DNA from: Lepidonotus clava
Lineage: Eukaryota > Annelida > Polychaeta > Phyllodocida > Polynoidae
Direction: 5' to 3'
Assembly (NCBI GenBank): GCA_936440205.1
Contig: OW387147.1
Coordinates: forward strand, 2,604,001-2,668,000
DNA length: 64,000 bases
How positions within the stretch are numbered: the stretch's first letter is position 1; every line of letters begins with the position of its first letter. Below are positions 11,204-23,960 of this stretch, piece by piece. Below the pieces are notes generated by a model. That model was not told the origin of the DNA. It saw only the letters and a list, made by a program, of their open reading frames with translations, and made no database searches. Position numbers and translations under genes: made by a program.

Positions 11204-12300
11204 TTTCACATTATTTTAAGATATATCATCACTCAAGCCTGAAAAAGAAAGGATTATTGTGTCTACCCAAGTTACCCGAACACAAACATGATTTTGGTCT
11301 CATTATGGAACTAAATCCAGGGACGAATCCTGAATTTTCATAAAGTGGGTTGCCCTAGTGTGTAATGCCTAACTGCCCCACCAGAGCCCAGAATATTTAA
11401 TATATAAATATCTGGGATAGAGATACGGGACTAGTTACTACTATCCTGGTATTCTGTATGTATACAATAGCACAGTAACAAGTACACAGAAGCCTGACCT
11501 TCCAGCTGATCCCCCCTACACCCCTACACCCCTACACCCCCCCCCCCCCTCCACCCCCACCACCACCACCACCAGCTCGCCGTCCGATCGATCCCCGCCC
11601 GCTACACACATTCCCTACCCGCGCGTCCCGAGTCCCAGGCCTTAACAGACGGCGGTGAGCGAGTGAGCCGGGCCATAGTGGTGTAGGTTGTTGACTGCAC
11701 GGACGGCCCAGTGCCCCAGTTCTCTACCGGGGCGCCCCGTGATCCCTGAGTGTGTCAGGTGTAGAGGGGAATGAGCCGGGGCCGTAGTGGCCCAGGTTGT
11801 TGACTGTAGGGGGATGGCCCAGTGCCCCAGTTCTCAGACTACCACAGACCGACCCCACCACACCCACACCTATACCCATCCCTCTACACGCCGCCTCCAC
11901 ACCTCACAATGTAACAAACACCAACACTGGGCAGGAACAGAGTGTGAGGGAGCAATATGTTCAGATACACACAATGAAAAGCATTTGAGTAGGCTTAAGA
12001 CAACCAAGATATGTAAGAATGCATGATAATGTTGCGTTACTCTTACATATGAGAATATATGTTGATACAATAATATATGTATACCAAAGTCTAAGAAACT
12101 TGCCAACATTTTTGTATTGTAATGTCAAATGATTTAAGTCATATGACCTTAAAAAAGGATGCGCAATCAGCAAAATGATTGTCACTGTTTAAAACTTTTC
12201 CATTATTTGTTTCTGGTTTTCCATACACTATTCCCGAGCTAAACGTTCGACCCGCTGGGTGGGAGGTCCTTCAAACACTTTAAGAACTGGTATTTTGCCA
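11204..12300. other. non-genic sequence
   Basis: No gene is supportable. A phrase CAGGGACGAATCCTG at about 11316 resembles another hAT-type terminus without a partner. Positions 11510-11570 are a C/CCA-rich tract. Positions 11660-11830 contain two related copies of 'gtagtg...aggttgttgactg' followed by 'cccagtgccccagttctc', a short duplication. Confidence 0.5.
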
Positions 12301-12530
12301 CTACTGGCAGCGTAGCCCATGAGTGGAGCGTTAGGATAGCAGATGCCCTACAGGATAGCTTATGAGCACTAGGGTGACCTACATAATTATGGTAGTATTA
12401 TTCTTAAACTACAAGGTAGCCCATGACTGTCAGGGCACCCCATGACTGTCAGGGCAGCCCATGACTGTCAGGGCAGTCCATGACTAGCAGGATAACTCAT
12501 GACCATAAGGCTAGTCAACAACTAAGAGTG
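12301..12530. repeat. short 20-bp tandem repeat
   Basis: At 12415-12500 about four copies of 'gcagcccatgactgtcaggg' are in tandem. More diverged 'agcccatga' phrases extend on either side. Confidence 0.7.
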
Positions 12531-12656
12531 TAGCCTACAAACCATAACCAGAAATGAGTTGAAGCGACGCGGATTAAACATAAAAATGTGTTTACAGAAA
12601 CGGCCATGCGTGCTGCTGACGTTAACTTCTAGTACTCAGCGTCATGCCGTAAATGG

Positions 12657-13440
12657 AGAGATGTATCGCCGATAGTCTGCAGGCGTGAAGTTAGTGCTGC
12701 CTCATGGGACACCAGCCTTGGGGGGGGGGGGGGGGGGGGGGGAGACTCCGTTATAAATAATAAAACTGGACATGTATAATTATTGTAACTAATACATGTA
12801 GAGATGTATCTCCGATAGTCTCTGGGCGTGAAGTTAGTGCTGCCTGATGGGACACCAACCTGTAGGGGGTGGGAGACTCCGTTATAAATAATAAAACTGG
12901 ACGTGTATAATTATTGTAACTAATACATGGAGAGATGTATCTCCGATAGTCTCTGGGCGTGAAGTTAGTGCTGCCTGATGGGACACCAACCTGTAGGGGG
13001 TGGGAGACTCCGTTTTAAATAATAAAACTGGACGTGTATAATTATTGTAACTAATACATGGAGAGATGTATCTCCGACCGATAGTCTCTGGGCGTGAAGT
13101 TAGTGCTGCCTGATGGGACACCAACCTGTAGGGGGTGGGAGACTCCGTTATAAATAATAAAACTGGACGTGTATAATTATTGTAACTAATACATGTAGAG
13201 ATGTATCTCTGAATGATAGTCTCCAGGCGTGAAGTTAGTGCTGCCTCATGGGACACCAGCCTGTAGGGGCGGGGGGGGGGGGGGGAGAGAGACTCCGTTA
13301 TTAATAATAAAACTGGATGTGTATAATTATTGTAACTAATATGTCTAGAGATGTATCTCCTATAGTCTCTGGGGGTGAGGTTAGTGCTGCCTGATGGGAC
13401 ACCCGCCTGTAGGGGGAGGGGGGACTCCGTAATTAAAAGT
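12657..13440. repeat. tandem repeat of 131-149 bp
   Basis: About six copies start with 'gagatgtatctccgatagtc' at about 12657, 12801, 12932, 13063, 13197 and 13346. Units contain 'gtgaagttagtgctgcctga', a G-run of variable length and 'actccgttataaataataaa'. Length differences come mainly from the G-run, which reaches about 20 G at 12720. A diverged relative occurs at about 14085-14150 ('acatgtctcccggtgactg ... gggacaccagctgg'). The minus-strand open frame across it is not a gene. Confidence 0.9.
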
Positions 13441-14319
13441 AGTACTGCGACATCATGTACACTTTGCTGCCCATTGGGCTGGTATAGTTCAAGTTTCACC
13501 TGCCCAACCCATAAATTCACCTGCCCTCCTTTAATAAATGGGGCGAAATAATTAGGGTGGGTAGGTCGATATAATTTAGTTTTTGCATTTTTTTCTACCG
13601 ACACAAATAGACACGGGCATTCGGAAAGTTAAAAAACTACTCCAGACACCCTCCAACTCAAAGTTTGAAATTAGTTTCGTTATCTTAAATATATCTCTTC
13701 ATATATTATCATCTATTTCCAGTCCTTTGAGTCATTTTTATTGATTTAGATATTTTCTGGAATAAAAATGGCCAAAAAAAAGTTAGGGTAGGGCCAAATT
13801 ATCAGGTAGGTCGGGTTACCTGAAAACAACAATTTTAGGCCTAATCATTGCAACTTCCATCTTCAAAAAGCCCATGACTACAATTTAACCTCATTCAAAG
13901 CATGTTAAATGATTATTCATGTACTATGATGTAGATGAATGACCTATCTATTCTCTCTCTAACTCAAACTAGGTTGTTTATTGTAGACGGGGGTGTTGGA
14001 GAAGTGGCGCTTTTCATTTACATACAATGTGTAGTGGCACGGTTAACAGTTAGGTAAGCTCGGTTTGTAAACCTGCCCGTAGGACGTCGACATGTCTCCC
14101 GGTGACTGTAGTGAGTGCTGCTCTCCGCGTCCTCACAGGGACACCAGCTGGAGGAGGGAGGGAGCTGGAGGAGAGGTGTGGGGCGAGTGGGGGGGGGGGG
14201 CACTCTGGTATCGAATACATAATGTTATGACACACTAATTTCTAATCATTTTTTCTGAACAAAACACACAAAGGATGACGGCCACGTCCTGTGCTGTATG
14301 TACACAAAAAGATCACTGT
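13441..14319. other. non-genic sequence
   Basis: No gene is supportable. It contains AT-rich sequence and, at 14083-14200, the diverged relative of the preceding tandem repeat followed by a G-run. Confidence 0.5.
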
Positions 14320-15354
14320 TTAAAGCAACCCACAACCAATGTTTCCTCTTAGTGTGAAAAAATATTGCAAGTTCCATTAACTGTTGAAATACATTGTAGG
14401 GGCATAGTTGAAGCCTTTGGAAAAGTATAAAGTGTGAAATCTGGCTAAAACTTCATCAAAACAGTTAATTTTATTGTCTTCCTTCTATTATTGTGGGCCC
14501 ACACAACTTCTCAGTTGTTTACAACAGAAAGTGATGACATCACTATGATAGGATTTCCCCCACCAACCACTTTAATCCAGTTCACACTATGTACACTTTG
14601 TATTTATTTCAAACAGTGTTCTCTCCAAGTTTTCTAGTAGATTGATACCATAGGATTACTAATTGATTTGTCTACATTACCAATAAGGTTGTGGAAGAAA
14701 TTTCTCTAATAAAGTATGTTATTAGAATGAGATGCATCTCTAATATGCCAGCAATTCATCTAGTGTGACTGTAGCCTTAGTCCAGGCTCGACCAGTTAAA
14801 TGTACATGACACTGTGGTCAACCATGTACATTTCACTTGACCCAGTTCCGGTTCAGTGCACACTGCAATTAACTCAGGACCAGTCCATTGATGGCAGGGG
14901 AGTACTTATGAATCAGTGCACTTGAGTGGCCCTCTTTCTTTAGTAATGTATAATCAAAATGCTTTATTCACTTTAATAGATTATTTATGGAATATGCTGT
15001 ATTTGTGGGAAGGAGAAGGTCTTCCAAACTATAAAAGTTATGTAAACCATATTTACAGAATCTAACCCACTACCCCCTTCTCTTAAAATGAGTATCTTCT
15101 ACAAGTACTTTGTCAATGACATCATCATTTCTTGGGTGTCACATGGGGTATTTCCCAGAAGTATTTTAGTCATTGAGCAAACCAAAACAAACCCAAAACT
15201 TTGAAACCATTTTTCTCCATCACAATGTGTCTAATGGTACATAAAAGAACATGGAGGGCATTTTAGAATCACCTATGAGTGTGGTAGAAATGCTTATACA
15301 TTTTCATGAATTTGTGACAATTTTTGTAGCTGGATTGGTTGTGGGTTGCTTTAA
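14320..15354. mobile_element. TTAA-flanked non-autonomous element (piggyBac-like)
   Basis: TTAA at 14320-14323 is followed by AGCAACCCACAACCAAT (14324-14340). Its exact reverse complement ATTGGTTGTGGGTTGCT occupies 15334-15350 and is followed by TTAA at 15351-15354. Perfect 17-bp inverted termini abutting TTAA on both sides give an element of 1027 bp. TTAA target duplication is characteristic of the piggyBac superfamily. No transposase is encoded and the interior frames are short, so it is a non-autonomous copy. The assignment rests on the TTAA and termini only. Confidence 0.75.
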
Positions 15355-17770
15355 CTTGGACTTTGGGCTGCAGTATCATACAGTGAGCATGTATGTCGTT
15401 GTTTGAAATAAGGGTGTGCCATGCACCTGGGGCACACCATGTCGCCTTAACTGAAGTGTGCACGTGTCAGCAAGGAGTGGTGTCAGCAATGATCTTCGTA
15501 TGTCTTGATATATCGTCTATGGAAATCTTAATTTGCAGAGGTTTAAATCTACGGAACAATTTCTGGGCGCGGTTTCATTATTTCTGTACTGTAACCATGA
15601 AGCGTTTTTACCATGCAATAAATAAATATAGATTCCATTAAGATATAATCACTATATGAATGACGTGGCAACCGCATGTTTACCCGCAAACAAAGATGTA
15701 ACCTTGAAGGAAAAAAGGGAAAAAAGTGAAAATATAATGATCCAGAGATGAAGCCAAAAATTAAAACTTGTGCTCAAGTTTCCCGAACAACCTTAATCTG
15801 TTGGCCCTACAAAACTTTCTATTGGTGATAATTTCAGAATGAAAATGGCCTAAGGCCCTAAAAGAAGACTTTCGGATTTGTTGGTAACTACAATCATTCA
15901 GAATAGGTGAGCCAACCTCTATGCTAGTATTAGTAGTAAGAATCAGGGTCAGGGTTTGCAATCAAATGTCATTTTCAATTTGTTACAATAACGATTCATT
16001 TAATGATTTATACAATGATTGAAATGGTCTTCACTTTTAGTATAAAATCTGACTTTCCTTTGTTATCCCTGAGAACAGTGAGACGTCCCTGTCCCTTAGC
16101 AATATCTTCCTGTGTGTCATTTTCCACAACTTGTTCAAATTTAAAGCGAGGTTCTCGTCGCCGACGACGTCACTGCTTGCTACGTTGTAACTCCCTTTCA
16201 CTGGCGCCAAATTCGTGACGTGACCAATCACGTCGCTAGATTACGGTCACAAGGCTTACGTCGGCGGATGTATCTCATTGAACTCACGGACGAGAATGTC
16301 CCTTTAAGACTTTTTGACATTATGATGGAAAAAATATTTAGGAAAACAGTTCAACATACCGATGATTAGCCCGAAATCCTTATTACACCTCCTGGTAAAT
16401 AGATTTGTATCTATATCAAATCAGATTTTATTAAGAACCTTTAAAGATCCTTTGCTAGAAAATACAAAATGTAATGCCTTTTTCAATCCAACACGTTTTA
16501 AAACCTTGCCTTGCAAAAACTTTTTGCGCTCAGAGCTGTGGTAACCCAGTGACTGACTTCAGAGCAGAGTACCCCCCCCCCCCCCCCCTCCTTACCCGGG
16601 GTTCGTTCACCGGGAGGCCACGCCCCGTCACGGGGGGAGGAGGGGGGTGTAGGGGGGGGGGGGGAAGTCGGTCACTGGGCCACCTCAGGTCAGGGCCCCC
16701 CCCCCCCCCCCCCCCCCCTACCCAAAGACACGACCCACTGACCGACACCCACCCCAACAACAAGACACATTTAGACGGGTCTAAATTGGCGACAGGTCGA
16801 CCTTTTGACCGGGATCCCTCGGTGACACTTATACCCACCCCTAGACCTTAGATCTACAACTAGTACAAGGAGGTCAACGATTTCTCAGACGGGTTTCCAC
16901 TCACCTGTGACTTATTATTGTAGGCTGACCGTCAGAGTACTCCACGGGCGGCTCCCAACACGTAAGGCGAGATGGTTATGAGTGGTCGTGGTAAATGTAG
17001 TAAACATGTATTTTTGACGGCCCACAATGTCGCCTTGTTTGGTAATAAACAGACGGTGGTGGTGAGGTCGACTCCCTCACTACTGGTACAATCCTCTGAC
17101 ACTCCGTGGGTTCTCTCTACTCCAGTCGGGGACAGACACACTGTGATCCGTGATCCCCAACTCGTCCTGACAGTCACACCGGAGGCTCTCCTAGGTCTCT
17201 ACCTGTCCCTGTCGTCCTAAACCCAATGTGACAGTAACATGGGAGGCTTTTCTCGTCTACCTGTCCCTGTTGACAGTTACACGGGAGGCTCTTCTAGATC
17301 TAGGCCTACCTGTCGGCCGTCGTCCACAGACCGCTCCGTGGTCGACCTGACGGGAGGTGGTCCCACCTCCCCCCGGCCTCTCCTACCCCGACTCCGCCCT
17401 GTCCTCGGGCCTCTCCCGGCCCTCTCACACCACAAAAACACGTCTAAACGGGTGAACTATATCCCCTAACCTTCCCGTAATCCACGGTCAGTCTGCTACA
17501 ACTGTCCACGCCTGTTTACGGGGTAAATCCCTCTGATCTCTAACTCAGGTTTTCTCCTCTCTCTCTCCTTCCCCGTCCTCACCGTCCTCCCGTCTCCACC
17601 AATCACAGCCCGCCTTACGTCCGACCCAAGGACCGGGCCGAGGACCGCCGTATCGCCGGCTCTCATTGGTCGTTAGTCCGATGACGTACGGGGTCACTCT
17701 CCGCCCGCCCGCAGGGGTAGACTGGGAAAGCCTGCCCCGGCGTACCTTGTATATTTAAAAATATTTGTAG
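15355..17770. other. non-genic sequence with CpG-rich stretches
   Basis: No coding gene is supportable. Positions 16140-16270 and about 17560-17720 are CpG-rich and contain CCAAT/ATTGG boxes and TGACGT motifs, as a promoter might, but no first exon or open frame follows convincingly. Positions 16570-16720 contain long C and G runs, and the P-rich and G-rich frames there are compositional. Confidence 0.45.
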
Positions 17771-17941
17771 CAGGGACGGATTTAGGGGGAGTGGCGCCTG
17801 AGCCCCCCCCCCCCCCCCTCCACTCTATTCTTTTTTCTTTTTTGTTGTCCTCATAAAATTCTAAACCATGGATGGGAGCCTCAAATTTTATATAGGGACG
17901 CCCCCCCCCCCTTTCCCCCCTTTTTTTTAAATCTCTGCCTA
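17771..17941. mobile_element. hAT-type MITE (CAGGGACGGATTTAG family)
   Basis: The left end is CAGGGACGGATTTAGGGGG. The right end TTTAAATCTCTGCCTA is a degraded reverse complement of it. The element is about 170 bp with C-rich subterminal runs and an AT-rich centre, like the other members at 49483 and 62002. Confidence 0.5.
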
Positions 17942-18117
17942 GTATTTCATTTTTATCGAGAGGGTGGTACAGGAAACGAATACTCCTACTCTCGGCCTTG
18001 CTGGAGGACGCGGTGACCTCTGGTCAGTCGGCCCTATAAAGGCCCGTTCACACCTATATATTGCAGCTACTTATTGCCATAATTATATTGGTGCATTATG
18101 AGCATGTCACAACTACC

Positions 18118-18118
18118 T

Positions 18119-18191
<73 letters not shown>
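18118..18191. repeat. (CA)n microsatellite
   Basis: Near-perfect CA dinucleotide run of about 36 units. Confidence 0.98.
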
Positions 18192-18193
<2 letters not shown>

Positions 18194-20329
18194 CATAAAG
18201 CTGATAGAAACTGCAGATGTGGAGGATTTCTCACATGTGTAGCCTTAACGAAAAATTGTTTTTTTTATGCCTGCATGCATGCGACTAGTCGGATTTACTG
18301 TCCGCAACATGATCGTATCGCCTAGTATGAATCCCCCTTTACTTTACCCAGGTGGGGCAAGGTGGATCCCGTCGGGGGTGGGGGGGGGGTAGAGGTGGGG
18401 GGGATCCAATCTAGGGTCAAATCAACAAATTTGTCCAATGAGAGAGGAGGGCGGGCCGCGGGGCCCCCTGGGTAAGGTGGTTTGTACCCCACGAGGACGA
18501 CGTCCACGGCTACGGGCTACAGACTACAGGCTACACACTCCACGTGTAAGACAGAGCTCAGACCGACCAGCACAGCCCAGAGTTTGGGGAAACTTCAAAG
18601 ACTCACACAGCCTGAACGTAACGTACGTCTTTATCTTTGCCGATATCATTCATTTCAGAACCATTTTTATCATGAATGTAGTTTTTGCGGGACTCCCCAA
18701 CTTGTTTCCCTGTCGCATGTTGAATATGATCAGAAAGGCCGTGGCACCCGTCAGGCGCGGATTGAGGGGGTGGGGCCCCCTATTTTGGACCAAATTAATT
18801 AATTTTGTTTTAATGTAAAATTCTTGTGCCCAGGGGGTGAAGGCAAATCTTTTTCTATAGCATGCCCCCAAGGAGGAAAGAGAGAGGTGCGTAGCTAATT
18901 ATGTATCTTTGATCCCCCCTCTCCCACTTTGTTCCGCTCTTGTATCTCCCCATGTCACGTGTCGGCAGACCTGTAGCCAGCTTTTTTCAGAGGGGCTTTG
19001 TTTTTTGAGAAGGGCTGCCAGTTTTCACACTTTGCTAAATTATGTGCATTAGGCCCTATGTTTTTTTACTAAATATTTTACATTTATATGTATTACAGTT
19101 TAGGAAATGTGAAATCTTTGCAATGATTTATTGAAAAATGTGTTTTAGAAACTAAATTAGCCTAAAGGGAGGCAAAAGCAATGTTATGTGAAAATATGAC
19201 AAAATTTTGAAAACTCAAATAACAAGAAAATACATTCTAAGAGTCTAATTTTAGCCATAAGTACAGTATGGGTCTGGACCACTAAATTCGACACGGCGAC
19301 ACGGCCGTTTCTTAAATTTTACACGGCTACACGGCCACCAAGGGACATATCCGACATCATCTTTTCACTAGTGACATGCGACAGGACTATTTCTTAAATT
19401 CGACATGCCACATTGAGAAAAATAAGGGACAAAAACATGCGACATTACCGTTTTTTAGATTCGACACGCGACATCAGGACCCCCCATCAAGGGCCCCTAC
19501 AGTATAAACCTTGAAAACTAGCTATAACTTTACTTGAATTCCATAATAATTATTTCCACCAAAATTGACCAGGGATGAGTTTTAATGCATTTTAATCTTG
19601 TTTAAGCCTGTATTCATAGTCTATATTATAACACAGGCCTAGGTTATGGCCATAGAACATATTTCACATAATTTGCAAAATGTTATATCCAATGTTGACC
19701 CTACATTGCTTTTGGCTCCCTTTAAAATCATTCAGAAAATCATTAAATTCATCCTATGCGGGGGGGGGGGATATTTCAGAATGGGGTTCATCCAAAGGGG
19801 GTCCAGTACGAAACCCCCCGACCCCCCCCCCCCCCTCCCCCCGCCTACGGGCCTGTGTCGCCTCTGAGATGCTGCCATGTCCCATGTCGAATTTAAGAAG
19901 CAAGCTATGTCATATCGTTTACTTTTTCTCACATGTCACTAAGCCCCATGCCCCATGTCGATGTTATGAAGTGGCCATGACAGTGATGGGAAAAAATAAC
20001 AAACATATCATTCTCCCAAAATCAAATTTATAAGAAATATATGCTGTTGTTAGTCCACTTTAATGTAAACCTTTCGGATCCGGCTGAATATCTTACCAAC
20101 TTTTTCTTGAAAATCTCTAAGTTCGGCCTTGTTGCATTTTATTTAATCCAGATCAGGGGTATTGCGGTAACCCGAGAATTCAGTGTACTGACTCGGCCAT
20201 GAAGGGTGTGCTTACATTACAATATCTCCCTCAAACTGAGTGGAGTTTTGCCATCTTTAAAAATATATTTTGACAATATGAGAATTTAGCTTACTTTCTT
20301 TTATGCGTGGTTGTCACGGTAGCGATGCT
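18192..20329. other. non-genic sequence with an inverted-repeat structure
   Basis: No gene is supportable. The 17-mer TTCTTAAATTCGACATG at 19391-19407 has its exact reverse complement at 19883-19899. Around both sites, several variants of 'aaattcgacacg' and 'catgtcgaattt' recur in opposite orientation between about 19285 and 19970. This is consistent with a degraded MITE with repeated subterminal motifs. A fragment of the 'gcgcggattgagggggtggg' hAT-end type occurs at about 18757. Confidence 0.5.
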
Positions 20330-20577
20330 TATAGACGTTGTGCAGATGACGTCACAGTAGCCAGAAAGGGGTTGGATACTATTTTGGTGATCAATTTAGA
20401 AATTTAATTATCAACATTTCACAAACCTCTAAAAAAAGTAATTTTTGTATAATTTACCTACAATAAGTGTATGATATCATAATGAACAACATTTTCTAGA
20501 TTTATCTAATAGCCATGTGGTCATGAAGTGCACATGGTGATCAACCAAAAACTGATCACGTGATCACAAGGTCTATA
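20330..20577. mobile_element. MITE, TATAGAC family, copy 2
   Basis: The left end is TATAGACGTTGTGCAGATGA and the right end is CACAAGGTCTATA, whose reverse complement is TATAGACCTTGTG. It has the same subterminal 'gcagatgacgtcac' block and the same 'gatcacgtgatcac' block before the right end as the copy at 3430-3686. No coding capacity. Confidence 0.65.
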
Positions 20578-21655
20578 CCAGTAGAGAGGTTTAATTATTA
20601 GTGCCGTGAACGTCAACCTGTACGTGTGTCGTCATTGGATCCCTAAAATAGCCCCAAACCTGGTGAATACCCCCCTCAGGGTAGAGGGGCCTCAGGTAAG
20701 GGCCTATCAGACCAGCTGAGGCCAGATACCTCAGGGGCCACAACAAACCTACCTTGCCAAACTGAAATGGCCGAGGGGACTCGCCACCACAGGGGCATGT
20801 ATAGGTTTGACCACACTGCTAGACACCCTTCCTGTGCCCATAACCTAACTAATTTAATTAGAAAATGCAAGTAAATTTGTTGCCTTATTGCTTAACAAAA
20901 ATTACATTGTATACAATTAGAATCAAAGGTTTAAAACAAGATTCCATTAAAGGGAGGGGCCAGTGAATATAAAATAATATATTGTTATGATCCTTAACGC
21001 CCAGGGAGTGGCCATACCAAATTTTACATCTGTATCTATAATATTTTCATTATTATTCATATTTTTGTAAATTGTACTGACTGGTTCCTGTGTGCAATTC
21101 ATGCAGCTTGCACAGAGCACATGTCTGTGTGTGACGTCACAGACAGATTATCTAAAATTTTAGAAATGCAAAAATATTGCATTCTGATGATCATAATTAT
21201 TCTATTTCAATCCTAAATCATTTTAAAATGTAAAATAAAATAGGTTATGGCAAAAATTTGCAACTGCAATGTCTTTTAATGAATATTTCAATTTCAAAAT
21301 TTCAAAATAACATCTTTTTGTGACGTTTTGTGTGACGTCACACACAGATTTGTGTTTTTCTGAGTGTCAGACAACTCATAAAGTCCTTAAATTTATATCA
21401 CAATTACAACATGAAAGATTTGATGATTGGCACAGAAATTGTGCATACCTCTATGCAAGCATTCAGTCTAACATATAAAGTGTAATATATCCGGAATTGA
21501 AATTTCACTGGCTCTTCTCTTTAAGATATGAGAAAGGTTTCAACATAGTGTGGATATCACAGGTGACCGGCCAATGTTACGGGTTGTCAACTTTGTCCAG
21601 TCCCTCCACAAGCTATATATATATATAACTACATATTATGTAGATATAACTCTCT
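20578..21655. other. non-genic sequence
   Basis: AT-rich, no gene. The phrase 'tgtgacgtcaca.acagatt' occurs twice (about 21130 and 21337), about 200 bp apart, suggesting a small diverged duplication. Confidence 0.5.
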
Positions 21656-23690
21656 CCCACCCCTCCCAGCACTTCGCCACCTCTACTAGCCCTCTGCTAC
21701 CCCTGCCAGCCCTCTGCTACCTCTAACAGCCCTCTGCTACCTCTACCAGCCCTCTCCTACCTATATCAGCCCTCTGCCACCTCTACCAGCCCTCTGCTAC
21801 CCCTACCAGCCCTGTGCTACCCCTACCAGCCCTCTGCTACCCCTACCCGCCCTCTTTTACCTCTACCAGCCCTCTGCTACCCCTACCATCCATCTGCCAT
21901 CCCTCCCAGTCCTCTGCTTCACCTCCCAGCCCTCTGCTACCTCTACCAGCCCTCTGCTACCTCTAACAGCCCTCTGCTACCTCTACCGGCCCTGTGCTAC
22001 CCCAACCAGCCCCCTGCTACCCCTACCAGCCCTCTGCTACCCCTACCAGCCCTCTGCTACCCCTGCCAGCCCTCTGCTAACCCTAACAGCCCTCTGCTAC
22101 CTCTACCAGCCCTCTGCTACCCCAACCAGCCCTGTGCTAACCCTCCCAGCCCTCTGCTAACCCTCCCAGCCCTCTGCTAACCCTCCCAGCCCTCTGCTAC
22201 TCCTACCAGCCCTCTGCTACTCCTACCAGCCCTCTGCTACTCCTACCAGCCCTCTCCTTCATCTACCAGCCCTCTGCTACCCCTCCCAGCCCTCTGCTAA
22301 CCCTCCCAGCCCTCTTCTACACCTACCAGTCCTCTGCTACTCCTACCAGCCCTCGGCTACTCCTACCAGCCCTCTGCTACTCCTACCAGCCCTCTGCTAA
22401 CCCTCCCAGCCCTCTGCTACTCCTACCAGCCCTCTGCTACTCCTACCAGCCCTCTCCTTCATCTACCAGCCCTCTGCTACCCCTACCAGCCCTCTGCTAC
22501 CCCTACCAGCCCTCTGCTACCTCTACCATCCCTCTGCTAACCCTACCATCCCTCTGCTAACCCTACCATCCCTTTGCTACCCCTACAAGCCCTCTGCCAC
22601 CTCTACCTGCCCTCTGCTACCCCTACCAGCCCTCTGCTTCCCCTACCAGCCCTGTGCTAACCCTCCCAGCCCTCTGCTACCTCTACCAGGCCTCTTCTAC
22701 ACCTACCAGTCCTCTGCTACCCCTATTGGCCCTCTGCTACCCCTACCAGCCTTCTGCTAACCCTCCCGGCCTCTGCTAACCCTCCTGGCCCTCTGCTAAC
22801 CCTCCAAGCCCTCTGCTACCCCTATCTGCCCTTTTCCTCTCCTACCAGCCCTCGGCTACCCCTACCAGCTCTCTGCTACTCCTACCAGCCCTCTGCTACT
22901 CCTACCAGCCCTATCCTACCCCTACCAGCCTTCACCTACCCCTCCCAGCCCTCTGCTACCCCTCCCAGCCCTCTGCTAAGCCTACCAGCCCTCTGCTAAC
23001 CCTACCAGCCCTCTGCTACTCCTACCAGCCCACTACTACTCCTACCAGCCCTCTCCTTCATCTACCAGCCCTCTCCTACCCCTAGCAGCCTTCTGCTAAC
23101 CCTCCCAGCCCTTTGCTACCTCTACCAGGCCTCTTCTACACCTACCAGTCCTCTGCTACCTCTGCTAGCCCTCTGCTAGCTCTACGAGCCCTCTGCTAAC
23201 CCTCCCAGTGCTCTGCTACCTCCACCATCCCTCTGCAAACCTTACCAGACCTCAGCTACCCTAACCAGTCCTCTGCCAGCCCTGCCAGCCCTCTGCTACC
23301 CCTACCAGCCCTCTGCTACCCCTACCATCCCTCTCCTACCCCTACCAGCCCTCTGCTACCCCTACCCGCCCTCTGCTACCCCTACCATCCCTGTGCTACC
23401 CCTACCAGCCCTATGCTGCCCCTACTTGCCCTCTCCTACCCCTACCATCCCTCTGCTTACCCTCCCAGCCCTCTGCTAATCCTCCCATCCCTCTGCTACC
23501 TCTACCAGCCTTCTGCCACTCCTACCAGCCCTCTGCTACTTCTACCAGCCCGCTGATACTCCAACCAGCCCTCTGCTACCTCTACCAGCCCTCTGCTACC
23601 CCTACCAGCCCTCTTCAGCGCCTACCAGCCCTCTTCAACCCCTGTCAGCCCCCTCCTACCCCTGTCTGCCCTCTCCTACCCCTGGTTGGC
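21656..23690. repeat. 20-bp minisatellite (ccctctgctacccctaccag)
   Basis: About one hundred imperfect copies of a 20-bp unit, mostly 'ccctctgctacccctaccag' with frequent aaccct, cctccc and tgtctg variants. The same unit family recurs at 38262, 43205 and 43846. Lack of gaps in the 20-bp register over 2 kb indicates recent array growth. The period is not a multiple of three and no long frame is open. Confidence 0.95.
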
Positions 23691-23699
23691 AGGCCTAGT

Positions 23700-23960
23700 T
23701 CTCTCTGACTTACATGGTTTGAGCTGACCCAAATGGAAACAGCTCACAAAAGGGATTGTGTGACCAGTCACAAAGGGGTGATCACACTGGTGGTGATCTC
23801 TTTGTGGTGTCCTGTATTGTGACTGTTCATTTGTGTCAGTCGCCAGCTGGGAGTGGTAGGAGCTTAAAATTTAATATTTCTACCCAGCTGGTGGGGGGCA
23901 GAGTTGGATTGCACTTAGAGAGAGCAAGAAGGAACTGGGCTTGCTGATGTAGCACACCCA
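23700..23960. repeat. dispersed repeat, module 1, copy A
   Basis: Aligns by eye to 32340-32545: shared 'ttctgactta', 'gtgactgttcatttgtgtca', 'agctgggagtggtaggagct', 'aatttaatatttctacccag' and 'agagagcaag.aggaactggg'. Internal CAGCTGG and ACCCAGCTG phrases are mutually inverted. Family unknown. Confidence 0.7.

Noticed and set aside
16474-16851. Frames across C/G runs (125 and 102 codons)
   Set aside because: They depend on homopolymer runs whose length is unreliable and have no coding character outside them.
21656-23690. CRISPR-like array
   Set aside because: Units are contiguous without spacers, and the context is clearly eukaryotic.
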